Below are positions 17,638 to 26,628 of a stretch of DNA of 64,000 bases, in pieces. The stretch comes from Agromyces sp. LHK192 (GTDB lineage: Bacteria; Actinomycetota; Actinomycetes; Actinomycetales; Microbacteriaceae). The position numbers and the translations under genes were made by a program. Position 1 is the first letter of the stretch; each line of letters begins with the position of its first letter. Location: the NCBI RefSeq assembly GCF_004006235.1, contig NZ_CP034753.1, positions 1 to 64,000 of the forward strand, written 5' to 3'. The notes below the pieces were generated by a model. It did not search any database, was not told the DNA's origin, and was given only the letters and a program-made list of their open reading frames with translations.

Positions 17638-19395
17638 TCAGCCGTTCGCGTTCGGGGCGCCGGTCGGCGCCGGCGCACCCGATGCCGCTCCCGCGCAGTA
17701 CGTGAGCTCGACGGTCGACCGCTGGGGCACCTCGCCCGGAGCCGGCGACTGTCGAGTGACGGGTGAGCCGTCCGCGGCCGGGCAGGAGGGATCGGGCTTC
17801 GGTGCCGGTGTGAGTTGGAGCTCATCGGTGCCGAGGTAGTCCGAAGCCGCGGCCAAGGTCTGCCCGGTGAGATCGGGCAGTGTGACGTTGCCGCTCGAGA
17901 CCGTCAGGTTCACCGTCGAACCCGTCTCGACCGTCGAGCCCTCGGCCGGGTCGGTGCGGATGACCGTGTTCCCCGGGATCGTGGCAGAGGACTCCCGGGT
18001 CTCGGCACCCGGCGTGAGCCCGGCATCCGTCAGCGCCTGCTTCGCCTGGTCGAGACTCATGTTCACGACCGAGGGGATCGCCACCGGCACCTTCCCGGTC
18101 GACACGAACACGGTGATCGGCGTCGCCGTGGGCACCTTCTCGCCGGCCGGCGGGTCGGTGCCGATCACCTGCCCGGCCGGGATCGTGTCGTCCGAGCGGT
18201 CGACACGCGTGGCCGGGAGGGTCAATTGCTGCAGTTGGTCGACGGCTTCCTCATACGAGGCGCCGGTGAGCGTCGGGACCTCTCGGACGTTCGACGGCAG
18301 TTCGTCGCTCGGCTGGAGGTTGAACGCCCAGTACATGACGGCGATGACGATGACGAGCACCGCGACGATGCCGGACCAGATCCAGATCGCCGGTGGCCGC
18401 CGCTGCGTGCGCGACATCGAGTCGTCCTCGCTGAGTTGGCGAAGGGCGAGCTCCGTCGTGGACAACGGCACCGCGCCGGTCTGGTTGGAGCCGAACAGCG
18501 CCTCCGCGCCTCGGGCCTGCTGATGGACCGGGACGCGGCCGGCCGCCGCCGTCTCGACGTCCGCGCGGAACTCCGCGGCGGTCTGGTACCGCTGCGTGCG
18601 GTCCTTCGCGAGGGCGCGCAGCACTACGACGTCGAGCGCCGGCGAGACCCGCGGGTTGATCGAACTGGGCTTGGCGGGTCGCTCGCTGACGTGCTGGTAG
18701 GCGACCGCGACCGGGGTGTCACCGCGGAACGGCGGGCGGCCCGTCAGCATCTCGAAGAGCACGACGCCGGTCGAGTACAGGTCGGTGCGGGCATCGACCG
18801 TCTCGCCCTTCGCCTGCTCGGGCGAGAAGTACGCGGCCGTGCCGAGGATCGCCGTGGTCTGCGCGACGGTGGTCGCCGAGTCCGACACCGCACGCGCGAT
18901 GCCGAAGTCCATGACCTTGACCTGCCCGGTGGTCGTGATCATGATGTTGCCCGGTTTGATATCGCGGTGCACGACGCCGGCGCGGTGCGAGTACTCGAGT
19001 GCGGTGAGCACGCCGTCGATGACGCGGACGGCCGCCTGCGCTTCGAGCGGACCATCGCTGATGACATCCTTGAGCAGCCGGCCCTCGACGAACTCCATGA
19101 TGATGAACGGCAGCTGGACCTCGTGGCCGGATGCGTCGACCACGGTCTCCTCGCCCGCGTCGAACACGCGGACGATCGTCGGGTGCGCCATCCTCGCCGC
19201 CGACTGCGCCTCCTGCCGGAAGCGCATCCGGAATGCCGGGTCGGTCGCGAGTTGCGGCTTCAGGAGCTTGATCGCGACCTGGCGACCGAGGCGGGTGTCC
19301 GTCCCGACGTGCACGTCGGACATGCCGCCGCGCCCGATGAGGGCGCCGACGCGGTACCGACCCGCGAGCACACGTCCATCATCAGTCACGGTCAT
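17638..19395 (-). CDS. pknB: PASTA-domain Ser/Thr kinase PknB
   Basis: Membrane receptor kinase that couples peptidoglycan status to growth. Kinase domain residues about 12-275 with GRGGMSDV, the Lys in VAIKLLKP, HRDIKPGN, DFGIA and the activation-loop GTAAYFSPEQA. A juxtamembrane linker follows, then one membrane helix near 340-360, then three or four extracellular PASTA repeats (PTLTGASYEEA, PSVVNMSLDQA and PDLTGQTLAAA mark their starts). AGGAG precedes the ATG. It is the last gene of a minus-strand operon of seven genes, 71 bases after pknA. Confidence 0.95.
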   Translation of the reverse strand: MTVTDDGRVLAGRYRVGALIGRGGMSDVHVGTDTRLGRQVAIKLLKPQLATDPAFRMRFRQEAQSAARMAHPTIVRVFDAGEETVVDASGHEVQLPFIIMEFVEGRLLKDVISDGPLEAQAAVRVIDGVLTALEYSHRAGVVHRDIKPGNIMITTTGQVKVMDFGIARAVSDSATTVAQTTAILGTAAYFSPEQAKGETVDARTDLYSTGVVLFEMLTGRPPFRGDTPVAVAYQHVSERPAKPSSINPRVSPALDVVVLRALAKDRTQRYQTAAEFRADVETAAAGRVPVHQQARGAEALFGSNQTGAVPLSTTELALRQLSEDDSMSRTQRRPPAIWIWSGIVAVLVIVIAVMYWAFNLQPSDELPSNVREVPTLTGASYEEAVDQLQQLTLPATRVDRSDDTIPAGQVIGTDPPAGEKVPTATPITVFVSTGKVPVAIPSVVNMSLDQAKQALTDAGLTPGAETRESSATIPGNTVIRTDPAEGSTVETGSTVNLTVSSGNVTLPDLTGQTLAAASDYLGTDELQLTPAPKPDPSCPAADGSPVTRQSPAPGEVPQRSTVELTYCAGAASGAPAPTGAPNANG

Positions 19396-19466
19396 CTGCT
19401 CCTGTCGTGGGGTCCTTCGGGTGGGTCGGTCGGGTGGGTCTGTCGGCTGGTCGGTCGCGGGTCAGT

Positions 19467-21173
19467 TCACGGCGCGACGATCGGGAAGTTCGACGTCGGC
19501 GACGTCGCCGAGCTCACCTGACCGCAGTAGTAGACGAAATTGACGCTCAACTGCGAGCCGGCGGCGCCGGTCACCGTGATCGGGGTGCTCGTCTGACCGG
19601 CAGAGACGTTCGCCTGCGTGCCGTTGCCGAAGCTGTCGAACGTGCCGCCGCTCGTGATCGTGATGGTGTAGCCGCTGAGCGTCTGCCCGGATGGGCACGA
19701 CTGCTGCGGCCACGAGAGCGTGAGCTTCTGGCTGGGCTCGACATCCGTGTCCGTGGCGCCGTTGATGGTCGGCCCGCCGGTCGGGGCCGCCGGGTCCTCG
19801 GGCGCCGCGAGGTAGGTGAGCGTGATCGTCGTGCCCGGTTGCACCGGCCCGGACGGGTTCACGTCGGTGACGGTGTTCGTCTGTCCGGGGTCGGTCGCAC
19901 GCCCACCCTCGACGCGGCTCGTCGGGAGGCCGAGCGCCTCGATCGCCGCGGCGGCCTCGTCGACGTTCATGCCGAGGTAGGCGTCGCGGTCGACCTGCAC
20001 CGCCTGGGGTGCCTCGGTGGTCGGCGGCGGCGTCGAGGTACTGGGCGCAGCCGCCGACGTGCTCGGCGGCCCGCTCGTCGTCGACGGCGGAGTGTCACGC
20101 CCCTGATTGGCGAACACCGCGATGAGCGTGCCGATGAGCACGATCGCGAGGATCGCGATGAGGATGATGAGCGGCCACGTCCAGGGGCTCCGCTTCTTCT
20201 CCTCGGTCTCCTCGGTCTCGTCCTCGGGAGTCGGAGCGGTCGCCGGGAGCACCGTCGTGGCCGCGGTCGCGCCCTGCTGCGGCATGAGCATCGTCGCGGC
20301 GGTCGCACCCGCGGCGCCAAGCACTGCGGGCACCGCGGCGGCGGCACCGTGCACATCGCCACGGCGGAGGGCCTGCGCTGCGCGCGCGAGGTGCGCCGCG
20401 GACTGCGGACGGTCGGCCGGGTTCTTGGCGATGCACGCGTAGACGAGGTTGCGGACCGGCTCCGAGACCGTCACCGGCAGGTCGGGCGGGGTCTCGTTGA
20501 TCTGCGCCATCGCGATCGCGACCTGCGACTCGCCCGTGAACGGGCGACGACCGGCCAGGCACTCGTACGCGACGATGCCGAGGGAGTAGATGTCGGTCGT
20601 CGGCGATGCCGGGTGGCCGGAGGCCTGCTCGGGCGAAAGGTACTGGACGGTGCCCATGACCTGGCCGGTCGCGGTGAGCGGCACCTGGTCGGCGATGCGG
20701 GCGATGCCGAAGTCGGTGATCTTCACCCGGCCGTCGGGCGTGATGAGCAGGTTGCCGGGCTTGATGTCGCGGTGCACCAGGCCGGCCGCGTGCGCGGCCT
20801 GGAGGGCGGCGGCGGTCTGCGCCACGATGTCGAGCACCTTGTCGGTCGACAGCACGTGCTCGCGCTCGAGGATGGTCGAGAGGGCCTCGCCCGGGACGAG
20901 CTCCATGACGAGGTACGCGCTGCCGTCCTCCTCGCCGTAGTCGAAGACGTTGGCGATGCCCTCGTGGTTGACGAGTGCGGCGTGACGGGCCTCGGCGCGG
21001 AACCGCTCGAGGAAGCCGGGATCGCCGAGGTACTCGTCCTTGAGGATCTTGATGGCGACCTGTCGCCCGATGACGAGGTCGGTGGCCTGCCACACCTCGC
21101 CCATACCGCCGATGGCGATCCGGGATTGCAGCTCGTACCGTCCACCGAAGGTGAGCCCAGCACTCGGTCTCAT
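19467..21173 (-). CDS. pknA: Ser/Thr kinase PknA-like, with extracellular domain
   Basis: A 568-residue receptor kinase. The kinase domain (about 10-270) has IGGMGEV, VAIKILK, HRDIKPGN, DFGIA and GTVQYLSPEQA. An Ala-rich linker and an acidic EETEEK patch precede one membrane helix near 345-370. Outside is a Thr/Pro/Ser-rich stalk, one PASTA-like repeat (NVDEAAAAIEALGL) and a further Ser/Thr/Gly-rich domain with two Cys. Mycobacterial PknA lacks a PASTA region, so the extracellular part is larger than in the classical protein. The start overlaps pbpA by ATGA. Confidence 0.93.
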   Translation of the reverse strand: MRPSAGLTFGGRYELQSRIAIGGMGEVWQATDLVIGRQVAIKILKDEYLGDPGFLERFRAEARHAALVNHEGIANVFDYGEEDGSAYLVMELVPGEALSTILEREHVLSTDKVLDIVAQTAAALQAAHAAGLVHRDIKPGNLLITPDGRVKITDFGIARIADQVPLTATGQVMGTVQYLSPEQASGHPASPTTDIYSLGIVAYECLAGRRPFTGESQVAIAMAQINETPPDLPVTVSEPVRNLVYACIAKNPADRPQSAAHLARAAQALRRGDVHGAAAAVPAVLGAAGATAATMLMPQQGATAATTVLPATAPTPEDETEETEEKKRSPWTWPLIILIAILAIVLIGTLIAVFANQGRDTPPSTTSGPPSTSAAAPSTSTPPPTTEAPQAVQVDRDAYLGMNVDEAAAAIEALGLPTSRVEGGRATDPGQTNTVTDVNPSGPVQPGTTITLTYLAAPEDPAAPTGGPTINGATDTDVEPSQKLTLSWPQQSCPSGQTLSGYTITITSGGTFDSFGNGTQANVSAGQTSTPITVTGAAGSQLSVNFVYYCGQVSSATSPTSNFPIVAP

Positions 21174-22624
21174 TTGTTCAGCACCGCCTCTAGTACCTGT
21201 TGTGCGATGGGTGCGGCGATCAAGTTGCCGTACCCCTCCTGACCAAGTCCCCCGCCATCTTCCACCAGCACCGTGATCGCGTACTGGGGGTCGTCGGCGG
21301 GGGCAAAACCTGTGAACCAGAGAGTGTACGGGTCGTCCTCGCCGTTCTCCGCGGTACCTGTCTTACCGGCCACGCTGACGCCGTCTATTCTTGCATTACT
21401 GGCGGCACCGTTCTCGACGCCGTTCACCATCATCTCGGTCATCGTGGAGGCCGTCTGCTCGCTGATCGCGCGACGGAACTCCGAGGCCTCGAACTCCTCG
21501 ATCGGACGGAAGTCGGGGGCCGTGATCGCGTCGACCAGGTTCGGGTTCATCACGATGCCCCCGTTCGCGATCGCGGCCGAGACCATCGCCATCTGGAGCG
21601 GGGTCGCGCGCACCTCGCCCTGGCCGAACGCGGACAGCGCGGTCTGCGCGTCGTCGAGCCCGCGGGGGTAGACGCTGACCGCCGTCTCGGTAGGAATGAG
21701 GAACTCGGAGTTGAAGCCGAACTTCTCGGCCTGCTCGCGGATCGCGGTGTCGCCGAGTTCGACGCCGAGCTCGGCGAACGGGATGTTGCACGAGAGTCGC
21801 AGCGCCGTCGCGAGCGTCACCTCGGCGCCGCCGCCGCACGTCCCGCCGCCCGAGTTCCGCACGACCGACGAGCTGCCGGGCAGCGTGTAGGTGCCCGGGT
21901 TCGGGAACGTGCTGTCGGGCGTGTACCGGCCGGACTCGAGCGCGGCCGCCGTGACGACGAGCTTGAACACCGAGCCGGGCGGGTTCATGTCGCCGCCCGT
22001 GGCCCGGTTGAAGAGGGGATCCATCGGGTCGTCGACGAGCGTCTGGTACGTCGCCTCGACCGCGTCGCCGTCGTGCACCGCGAGGGCGTTCGGGTCGTAG
22101 GTCGGCTTGGTCACCATCGCGAGCACGCGGCCGGTCGCCGGCTCGGTGACGATGACCGCGCCGGTGTAGTCGCCGAGCGCGTCCCACGCGGCCTGCTGCG
22201 CGACCGGGTCGATCGCGACCTCGACGGATGCGCCCATCGGGTCCTGCCCGGAGATCAGGCGGTTGAGCTGGTCGAAGAACTGCGTCGACGACTGCCCCGA
22301 GAGGTAGGAGTTCAGCGAGCGCTCCAGGCCCGTCGGCTCGCCGTTGATCGGGATGAATCCGGTGACCGGGGCGTACAGCGGACCGTTCGCGTACACCCGC
22401 TGGAACTTGTAGTCGTCATCGGACGGCTGCGAGAACGCGACGGGCGACCCGGCGACGAGGATCGGCCCGCGCTCGACGGAGTAGCTCTCGTACAGGGTCC
22501 TCGAGTTCCGGGGATCCGCCGCCAGGTTGGACGCCTGTGCGACCTGGATGACGGATGACGCGCCGAAGAGCGTCAGGAACATCACGAGCACGACGATCGT
22601 GACCCGCTTGAGCTCGCGATTCAT
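21170..22624 (-). CDS. pbpA: Class B penicillin-binding protein PbpA
   Basis: A 484-residue transpeptidase. N-terminal membrane anchor (VTIVVLVMFLTLFGASSVI), dimerisation domain, then the penicillin-binding fold with the active-site Ser in PPGSVFKL, the SCN motif in RLSCNIPF, and KTGTAE. It partners with the SEDS glycosyltransferase encoded just upstream: the start overlaps that gene's stop by ATGA. Length and motifs are normal for PbpA. Confidence 0.95.
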   Translation of the reverse strand: MNRELKRVTIVVLVMFLTLFGASSVIQVAQASNLAADPRNSRTLYESYSVERGPILVAGSPVAFSQPSDDDYKFQRVYANGPLYAPVTGFIPINGEPTGLERSLNSYLSGQSSTQFFDQLNRLISGQDPMGASVEVAIDPVAQQAAWDALGDYTGAVIVTEPATGRVLAMVTKPTYDPNALAVHDGDAVEATYQTLVDDPMDPLFNRATGGDMNPPGSVFKLVVTAAALESGRYTPDSTFPNPGTYTLPGSSSVVRNSGGGTCGGGAEVTLATALRLSCNIPFAELGVELGDTAIREQAEKFGFNSEFLIPTETAVSVYPRGLDDAQTALSAFGQGEVRATPLQMAMVSAAIANGGIVMNPNLVDAITAPDFRPIEEFEASEFRRAISEQTASTMTEMMVNGVENGAASNARIDGVSVAGKTGTAENGEDDPYTLWFTGFAPADDPQYAITVLVEDGGGLGQEGYGNLIAAPIAQQVLEAVLNK

Positions 22625-24030
22625 CCGTCGATCACCAGCCTCGGGTGGTTCCGGATCGTGTCGGAGAGCCGCAGCAGCAGCGCGACGATGATCCAGTTGG
22701 CGACCAGTGACGAGCCGCCGGCCGCGAGGAACGGCGTCGTGAGGCCGGTGAGCGGGATGACGCGCATCACGCCGCCGACCACGATGAAGACCTGCAGCGC
22801 GACGGTGAAGGACAGGCCGACGCCGAGGAGCTTGCCGAAGTCGTCCTGGCCGGCGAAGCCGATGCGGAATCCGCGGGAGACGAAGAGCAGGTAGAGCGCG
22901 AGGATCGCGAACACGCCCGCGAGGCCCAGCTCCTCGCCGAGGCTCGCGATGATGTAGTCGCTCTGCGGGACGGGCGTGAGGTCGGGACGGCCCTGCCCCC
23001 AGCCGGTGCCGATGAGGCCGCCGTTGCCGAGCCCGAACAGGCCCTGCACGAGCTGGTAGCTGCCGCCGGGGTCGGCGCCGAACCGCTCGTCGCTGAACGG
23101 GTCGAGCCAGTTCGCGAAGCGGTTGCGCACGTAGTCGAGGGTCTGCGACGCGATGAGCGCACCGCCGACGAACAGCGTGAGGCCGAGCAGCACCCACGAG
23201 ATCCGGCTCGTCGCGACGTAGAGCATGACGAGGAAGAGCCCGAAGTAGAGGAGGGCGGTGCCGAGGTCGCGCTGGAAGACGATGACCGCCATCGAGAGCG
23301 CCCAGACCACCAGCAGCGGGCCGAGGTCGCGTGCGCGCGGGAACCGCATGCCGAGGAAGGTGGTGCCGACCATCGACAGCGAGTCGCGGTTGCGCACGAG
23401 GTACCCGGCGAAGAACACGGCCAGCGCGATCTTCGCGATCTCGCCGGGCTGGAACGAGGCGAAGTCGCCGAAGGAGATCCAGACGCGGGCGCCGGACACC
23501 TCGCGGCCGATGCCGGGGACGAGCGGCAGGATCAGGAGCACGATGGCCAGGAGGCCCGCGAGGTACGTGTACCGGAACAGCACCCGGTGGTTGCGGATGA
23601 GGATGATCGTCACGATCGCGCAGATGATCGCGATCGCGCTCCACGCGATCTGGCGAACGGCCGCGGACTCCCACCCGGCGTCGCCCTCGGCGATGTCGAT
23701 CCGGTAGATCATCGCGATGCCGATGCCGTTGAGCACCGAGGCGATCGGCAGAAGGAACGGGTCGGCGTCACGCGCCACGTACCGCATCGCGATGTGCAGG
23801 CCGAACACCAGCAGCGACAGGCCGGCGCCGAGCAGGATCAGCTGCGTGTCGATGGTGCCGAGCGCTCCGAGCTGCACCAGGAAGATGGCGGATGCGTTGA
23901 TCAGGCAGGCGAACGCGAGCAACCAGAACTCGAGGTTCCGCAGCTTCTGCGGGATGCGGATGCGTCGCACACCGCTCGGCGGTGTCGCGGTGGTGCCCTG
24001 CGGCGGGGTCTGCGTGCGGCGCTCACTCAA
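22621..24030 (-). CDS. rodA: SEDS peptidoglycan polymerase, FtsW/RodA/SpoVE family
   Basis: A 469-residue protein with at least ten membrane helices that polymerises lipid II. The family motif FQPGEIAKIA and the conserved polar stretch QGRPDLTPVPQSDYI are present. It starts MSERRTQT at a TTG at 24030 with GGAGG upstream, and overlaps the phosphatase gene by 8 bases. A longer upstream frame to 24348 is only antisense to other genes. By position it corresponds to mycobacterial RodA. Confidence 0.94.
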   Translation of the reverse strand: MSERRTQTPPQGTTATPPSGVRRIRIPQKLRNLEFWLLAFACLINASAIFLVQLGALGTIDTQLILLGAGLSLLVFGLHIAMRYVARDADPFLLPIASVLNGIGIAMIYRIDIAEGDAGWESAAVRQIAWSAIAIICAIVTIILIRNHRVLFRYTYLAGLLAIVLLILPLVPGIGREVSGARVWISFGDFASFQPGEIAKIALAVFFAGYLVRNRDSLSMVGTTFLGMRFPRARDLGPLLVVWALSMAVIVFQRDLGTALLYFGLFLVMLYVATSRISWVLLGLTLFVGGALIASQTLDYVRNRFANWLDPFSDERFGADPGGSYQLVQGLFGLGNGGLIGTGWGQGRPDLTPVPQSDYIIASLGEELGLAGVFAILALYLLFVSRGFRIGFAGQDDFGKLLGVGLSFTVALQVFIVVGGVMRVIPLTGLTTPFLAAGGSSLVANWIIVALLLRLSDTIRNHPRLVIDG

Positions 24031-25255
24031 GGGAGGCCTCCAGCCGCTGCACGATGAGGAGCGCCTCGGCGAGGTCGCCCGCGGTGATGGTCTGCTCGAC
24101 GCGCTGCTGGTCGTAGGCCCGGAGCTCGGAGACGTCGAGCTGCGTCTCGGTGTGGAGCTCGTGCAGCGAGATCGGTCCGAGGTCCTGCTGGATGCCCTGG
24201 AAGACGGCGACCCGGCCGTTCGACTCGCCGACGTAGTAGCGGGTCTGCGTCCATTGGTAGCCGAGCACGAACGCCGCGACGATCGCGGCGATGAGCAGCA
24301 CGATCCAGAACCCCCAGACCATCCGGCGGCGGCGCCGGCGGCGGGCATCCTCTTCGATCAGTTCGTCGAAGAACTCCTCGGAGTCGGGCTCGAAGTGGGT
24401 CTCCTGCACCGGGTGCGGCCGGAACGGGGTCAGGAAGATGCCGCGGCTTCGCGGTGCTTCGGCCGGTTGGCCGAACGCCAGCGGCGCTGCCGCCGAGCCG
24501 ACGATCAGCGGAGGCGTATCGGGCGCGGGCGGTTCGCCGATGTCGACGACGACGACGGTCACGTTGTCGGGCGCGCCACCGTCGAGCGAGGCCTTCACGA
24601 GGCGGTCGGCGACCTGCTTCGCACCGGCGTCGGAGGTCAGCACCTGCTGGATCTCGTCGAACGACACGACGCCCGACAGGCCGTCGGAGCAGAGCAGCCA
24701 GCGGTCGCCCGGGCGGGTGTCGAGCACGAGCGTGTCGACCTCGGGGGAGGACTCGACGTCGCCGAGCACCCGCATGAGGACCGACCGGCGAGGGTGCACC
24801 ATCGCCTCCTCGGCGGTGATGCGGCCCGCGTCGACGAGGCGCTGCACGAACGTGTGGTCGGTCGAGATCTGGCTGAGCTCGCCCGAGCGCGCGAGGTAGA
24901 TGCGCGAGTCGCCGATGTGCGCGATCGCGGCCCGGCTGTCCTCGATGATGAGGGCGCTGCACGTGGTGCCCATGCCGGTGAGCTCGGAGTGGTCGGCGAC
25001 CGTCTCGGTGATGCGGCGGTTCGCCGCGAGGAGCGCGGACTCGAGGGCCGCGGCGGCCTCGGTGGGGCTCGGGTGGTCGATGTCGGCCTCGGCGATGCGG
25101 TGGGTCGCGATCGCACTGGCGACGTCGCCCCCGGCGTGACCGCCCATGCCGTCGGCCACGAAGAACAACTGGTGACCGGCGTAGCCGGAGTCCTGGTTGT
25201 TCGCGCGGATCCGACCGACGTGCGAGACCGCAGCGCTCGCCTTGACTGAGGCCAC
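24023..25255 (-). CDS. pstP: PP2C-family Ser/Thr phosphatase PstP
   Basis: Membrane phosphatase that reverses PknA and PknB phosphorylation. PP2C catalytic domain in residues about 6-235 with metal-ligand motifs RANNQDSG, FVADGMGGH, LLCSDGLSG and GGAPDNVTVVVV. A linker and an RRRRRR cluster precede one membrane helix near 305-325, followed by an extracellular domain of about 85 residues. GTG start at 25255, 3 bases after the preceding FHA gene's stop. Confidence 0.94.
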   Translation of the reverse strand: MASVKASAAVSHVGRIRANNQDSGYAGHQLFFVADGMGGHAGGDVASAIATHRIAEADIDHPSPTEAAAALESALLAANRRITETVADHSELTGMGTTCSALIIEDSRAAIAHIGDSRIYLARSGELSQISTDHTFVQRLVDAGRITAEEAMVHPRRSVLMRVLGDVESSPEVDTLVLDTRPGDRWLLCSDGLSGVVSFDEIQQVLTSDAGAKQVADRLVKASLDGGAPDNVTVVVVDIGEPPAPDTPPLIVGSAAAPLAFGQPAEAPRSRGIFLTPFRPHPVQETHFEPDSEEFFDELIEEDARRRRRRRMVWGFWIVLLIAAIVAAFVLGYQWTQTRYYVGESNGRVAVFQGIQQDLGPISLHELHTETQLDVSELRAYDQQRVEQTITAGDLAEALLIVQRLEASLE

Positions 25256-25258
25256 GGG

Positions 25259-25804
25259 CTACCGCCGCAGCTCGAACGTCGTCGCCCCGACCTTCACGGT
25301 GGCTCCGAGCGGCACCGGGGTCGGCACGGTCACGCGGGAGCCGTCGAGGAACGTGCCGTTCGTGGAATCGAGGTCCTGCAGCATCCAGCGGCCGTTCCAC
25401 AGCATGAGCCGGGCGTGGTGCGTCGACGTGTAGTCGTCACGGATGATGATCGCCGAGTCGCTCGATCGCCCGATCGTGATCTCGTCACGTCCGAGCGGGA
25501 ACTCCGCCCCCGCCTTCTGCCCGGAGGTGATGACGAGTCGACCCGCGTTCTCGGCGGTCGCCTGGCCGGTCTCGGCGGCCGGCGGCCGGTTGACCGCCTC
25601 GGTCGGCGCCTGCGAGAGCGACGACGACGGGAACGCGGAGGCGACCGGGGACGCCGGCGCCGCAGCGGCCGCCGCGGCATCGGGGAGCTTGCGGACCCGC
25701 TGGCCGAACAGGTCGCTGCGCAGCGCGTAGACGATGGCGAAGACGAACAGCCACATCAGCAGCAGGAAGCCGAATTGGAGGACGAGGAGGGTCAGTTCGC
25801 TCAC
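25259..25804 (-). CDS. fhaB: FHA-domain protein, FhaB/FipA-like
   Basis: A 181-residue phosphothreonine-binding protein. An N-terminal membrane helix (LTLLVLQFGFLLLMWLFVFA), an Ala/Pro-rich linker, then a C-terminal FHA domain (about 90-180) with IGRSSDSAI, STHHARL and DLDSTNGTFLDG. It binds kinase-phosphorylated partners and links them to division. The GTG start at 25804 overlaps the fhaA stop, with GGGGG upstream. Confidence 0.92.
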   Translation of the reverse strand: MSELTLLVLQFGFLLLMWLFVFAIVYALRSDLFGQRVRKLPDAAAAAAAPASPVASAFPSSSLSQAPTEAVNRPPAAETGQATAENAGRLVITSGQKAGAEFPLGRDEITIGRSSDSAIIIRDDYTSTHHARLMLWNGRWMLQDLDSTNGTFLDGSRVTVPTPVPLGATVKVGATTFELRR

Positions 25805-26565
25805 GCCGGCCCCCAGAATCCGCCGAGGTCGGAGCGCTGCGAGGCGCCGGGCGCGCCGCCCGGGCGGGCGCCACCGGGCTGGGCACCGGGCTGGGCGCCG
25901 CCCGACTGCGCGAGCACGCGGAAGGTGATCCGCGACCGGCCGATCGTGATCACCGAGTCCGGCTCGAGCACGGCCTCCTTCACCGCGGCGCCGTTGAGCT
26001 GGGTGCCGTTCGTCGAGCCGAGGTCGCGCACGCGGGCGCGCGAGCCGTCCCACTGCACCTCGGCGTGCCTGCGGCTCGCACCGGTGTCGTCGAGCGTGAC
26101 GTCGGCCTCGCTGCCGCGGCCGATGACCGTGCGACCCTTGATGATCGGGTACCGCTTGCCGTTCACGTCGAGTACCGGGGTCCACGCGACGCGGCCCTTC
26201 ACGTTCGACGAGTCGACCTGCACCATGCCGACCGAGAGGCTCTCGTCGGGCAGGAGTTCGAGCGTGACGCCTCCGGCGAACTGGAAGCGCTGGCTCGCCG
26301 CGTGCTTCTGCACCAGGTCGACGAGTTCGTCGGTGAGCGCGGGGCCGAGGCGGGTCATCCGATCGTGGTCCTCCGGGGACATGCGCACCGTGAAGCTGTT
26401 CGGAACGAGCACGCGGTCGCGCGATACGACGGCGGCCTTCGTGTCGATCTCGCGCTTGAGCGCCGCGGTGATCTCCACCGGCTGCAGCCCCGAGCGGAAG
26501 GTCTTCGCGAAGGCGCCGTTCACCGCGCGCTCGAGACCTTTCTCGAAGTTGTCCAGTAGGCCCAC
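25801..26565 (-). CDS. fhaA: FHA-domain protein FhaA
   Basis: A 254-residue cytoplasmic protein. Residues 1-125 are the DUF3662-type N-terminal domain (MGLLDNFEKGLERAVNGAF). A Gly/Pro-poor stretch leads to the FHA domain (about 140-225) with IGRGSEADV, SRRHAEVQW and DLGSTNGTQLNG. The end is a Gly/Ala/Pro-rich tail with repeated PGGA and PGAQ units. It starts at a GTG at 26565 and is the first gene of the seven-gene kinase and wall-synthesis operon. Confidence 0.93.
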   Translation of the reverse strand: MGLLDNFEKGLERAVNGAFAKTFRSGLQPVEITAALKREIDTKAAVVSRDRVLVPNSFTVRMSPEDHDRMTRLGPALTDELVDLVQKHAASQRFQFAGGVTLELLPDESLSVGMVQVDSSNVKGRVAWTPVLDVNGKRYPIIKGRTVIGRGSEADVTLDDTGASRRHAEVQWDGSRARVRDLGSTNGTQLNGAAVKEAVLEPDSVITIGRSRITFRVLAQSGGAQPGAQPGGARPGGAPGASQRSDLGGFWGPA

Positions 26566-26628
26566 AGGTCTCCCGATCCGTTCCGTGACTCGCGACAGAA
26601 TAGCGTGAAGCGCTGGGAACGCCGCGCC

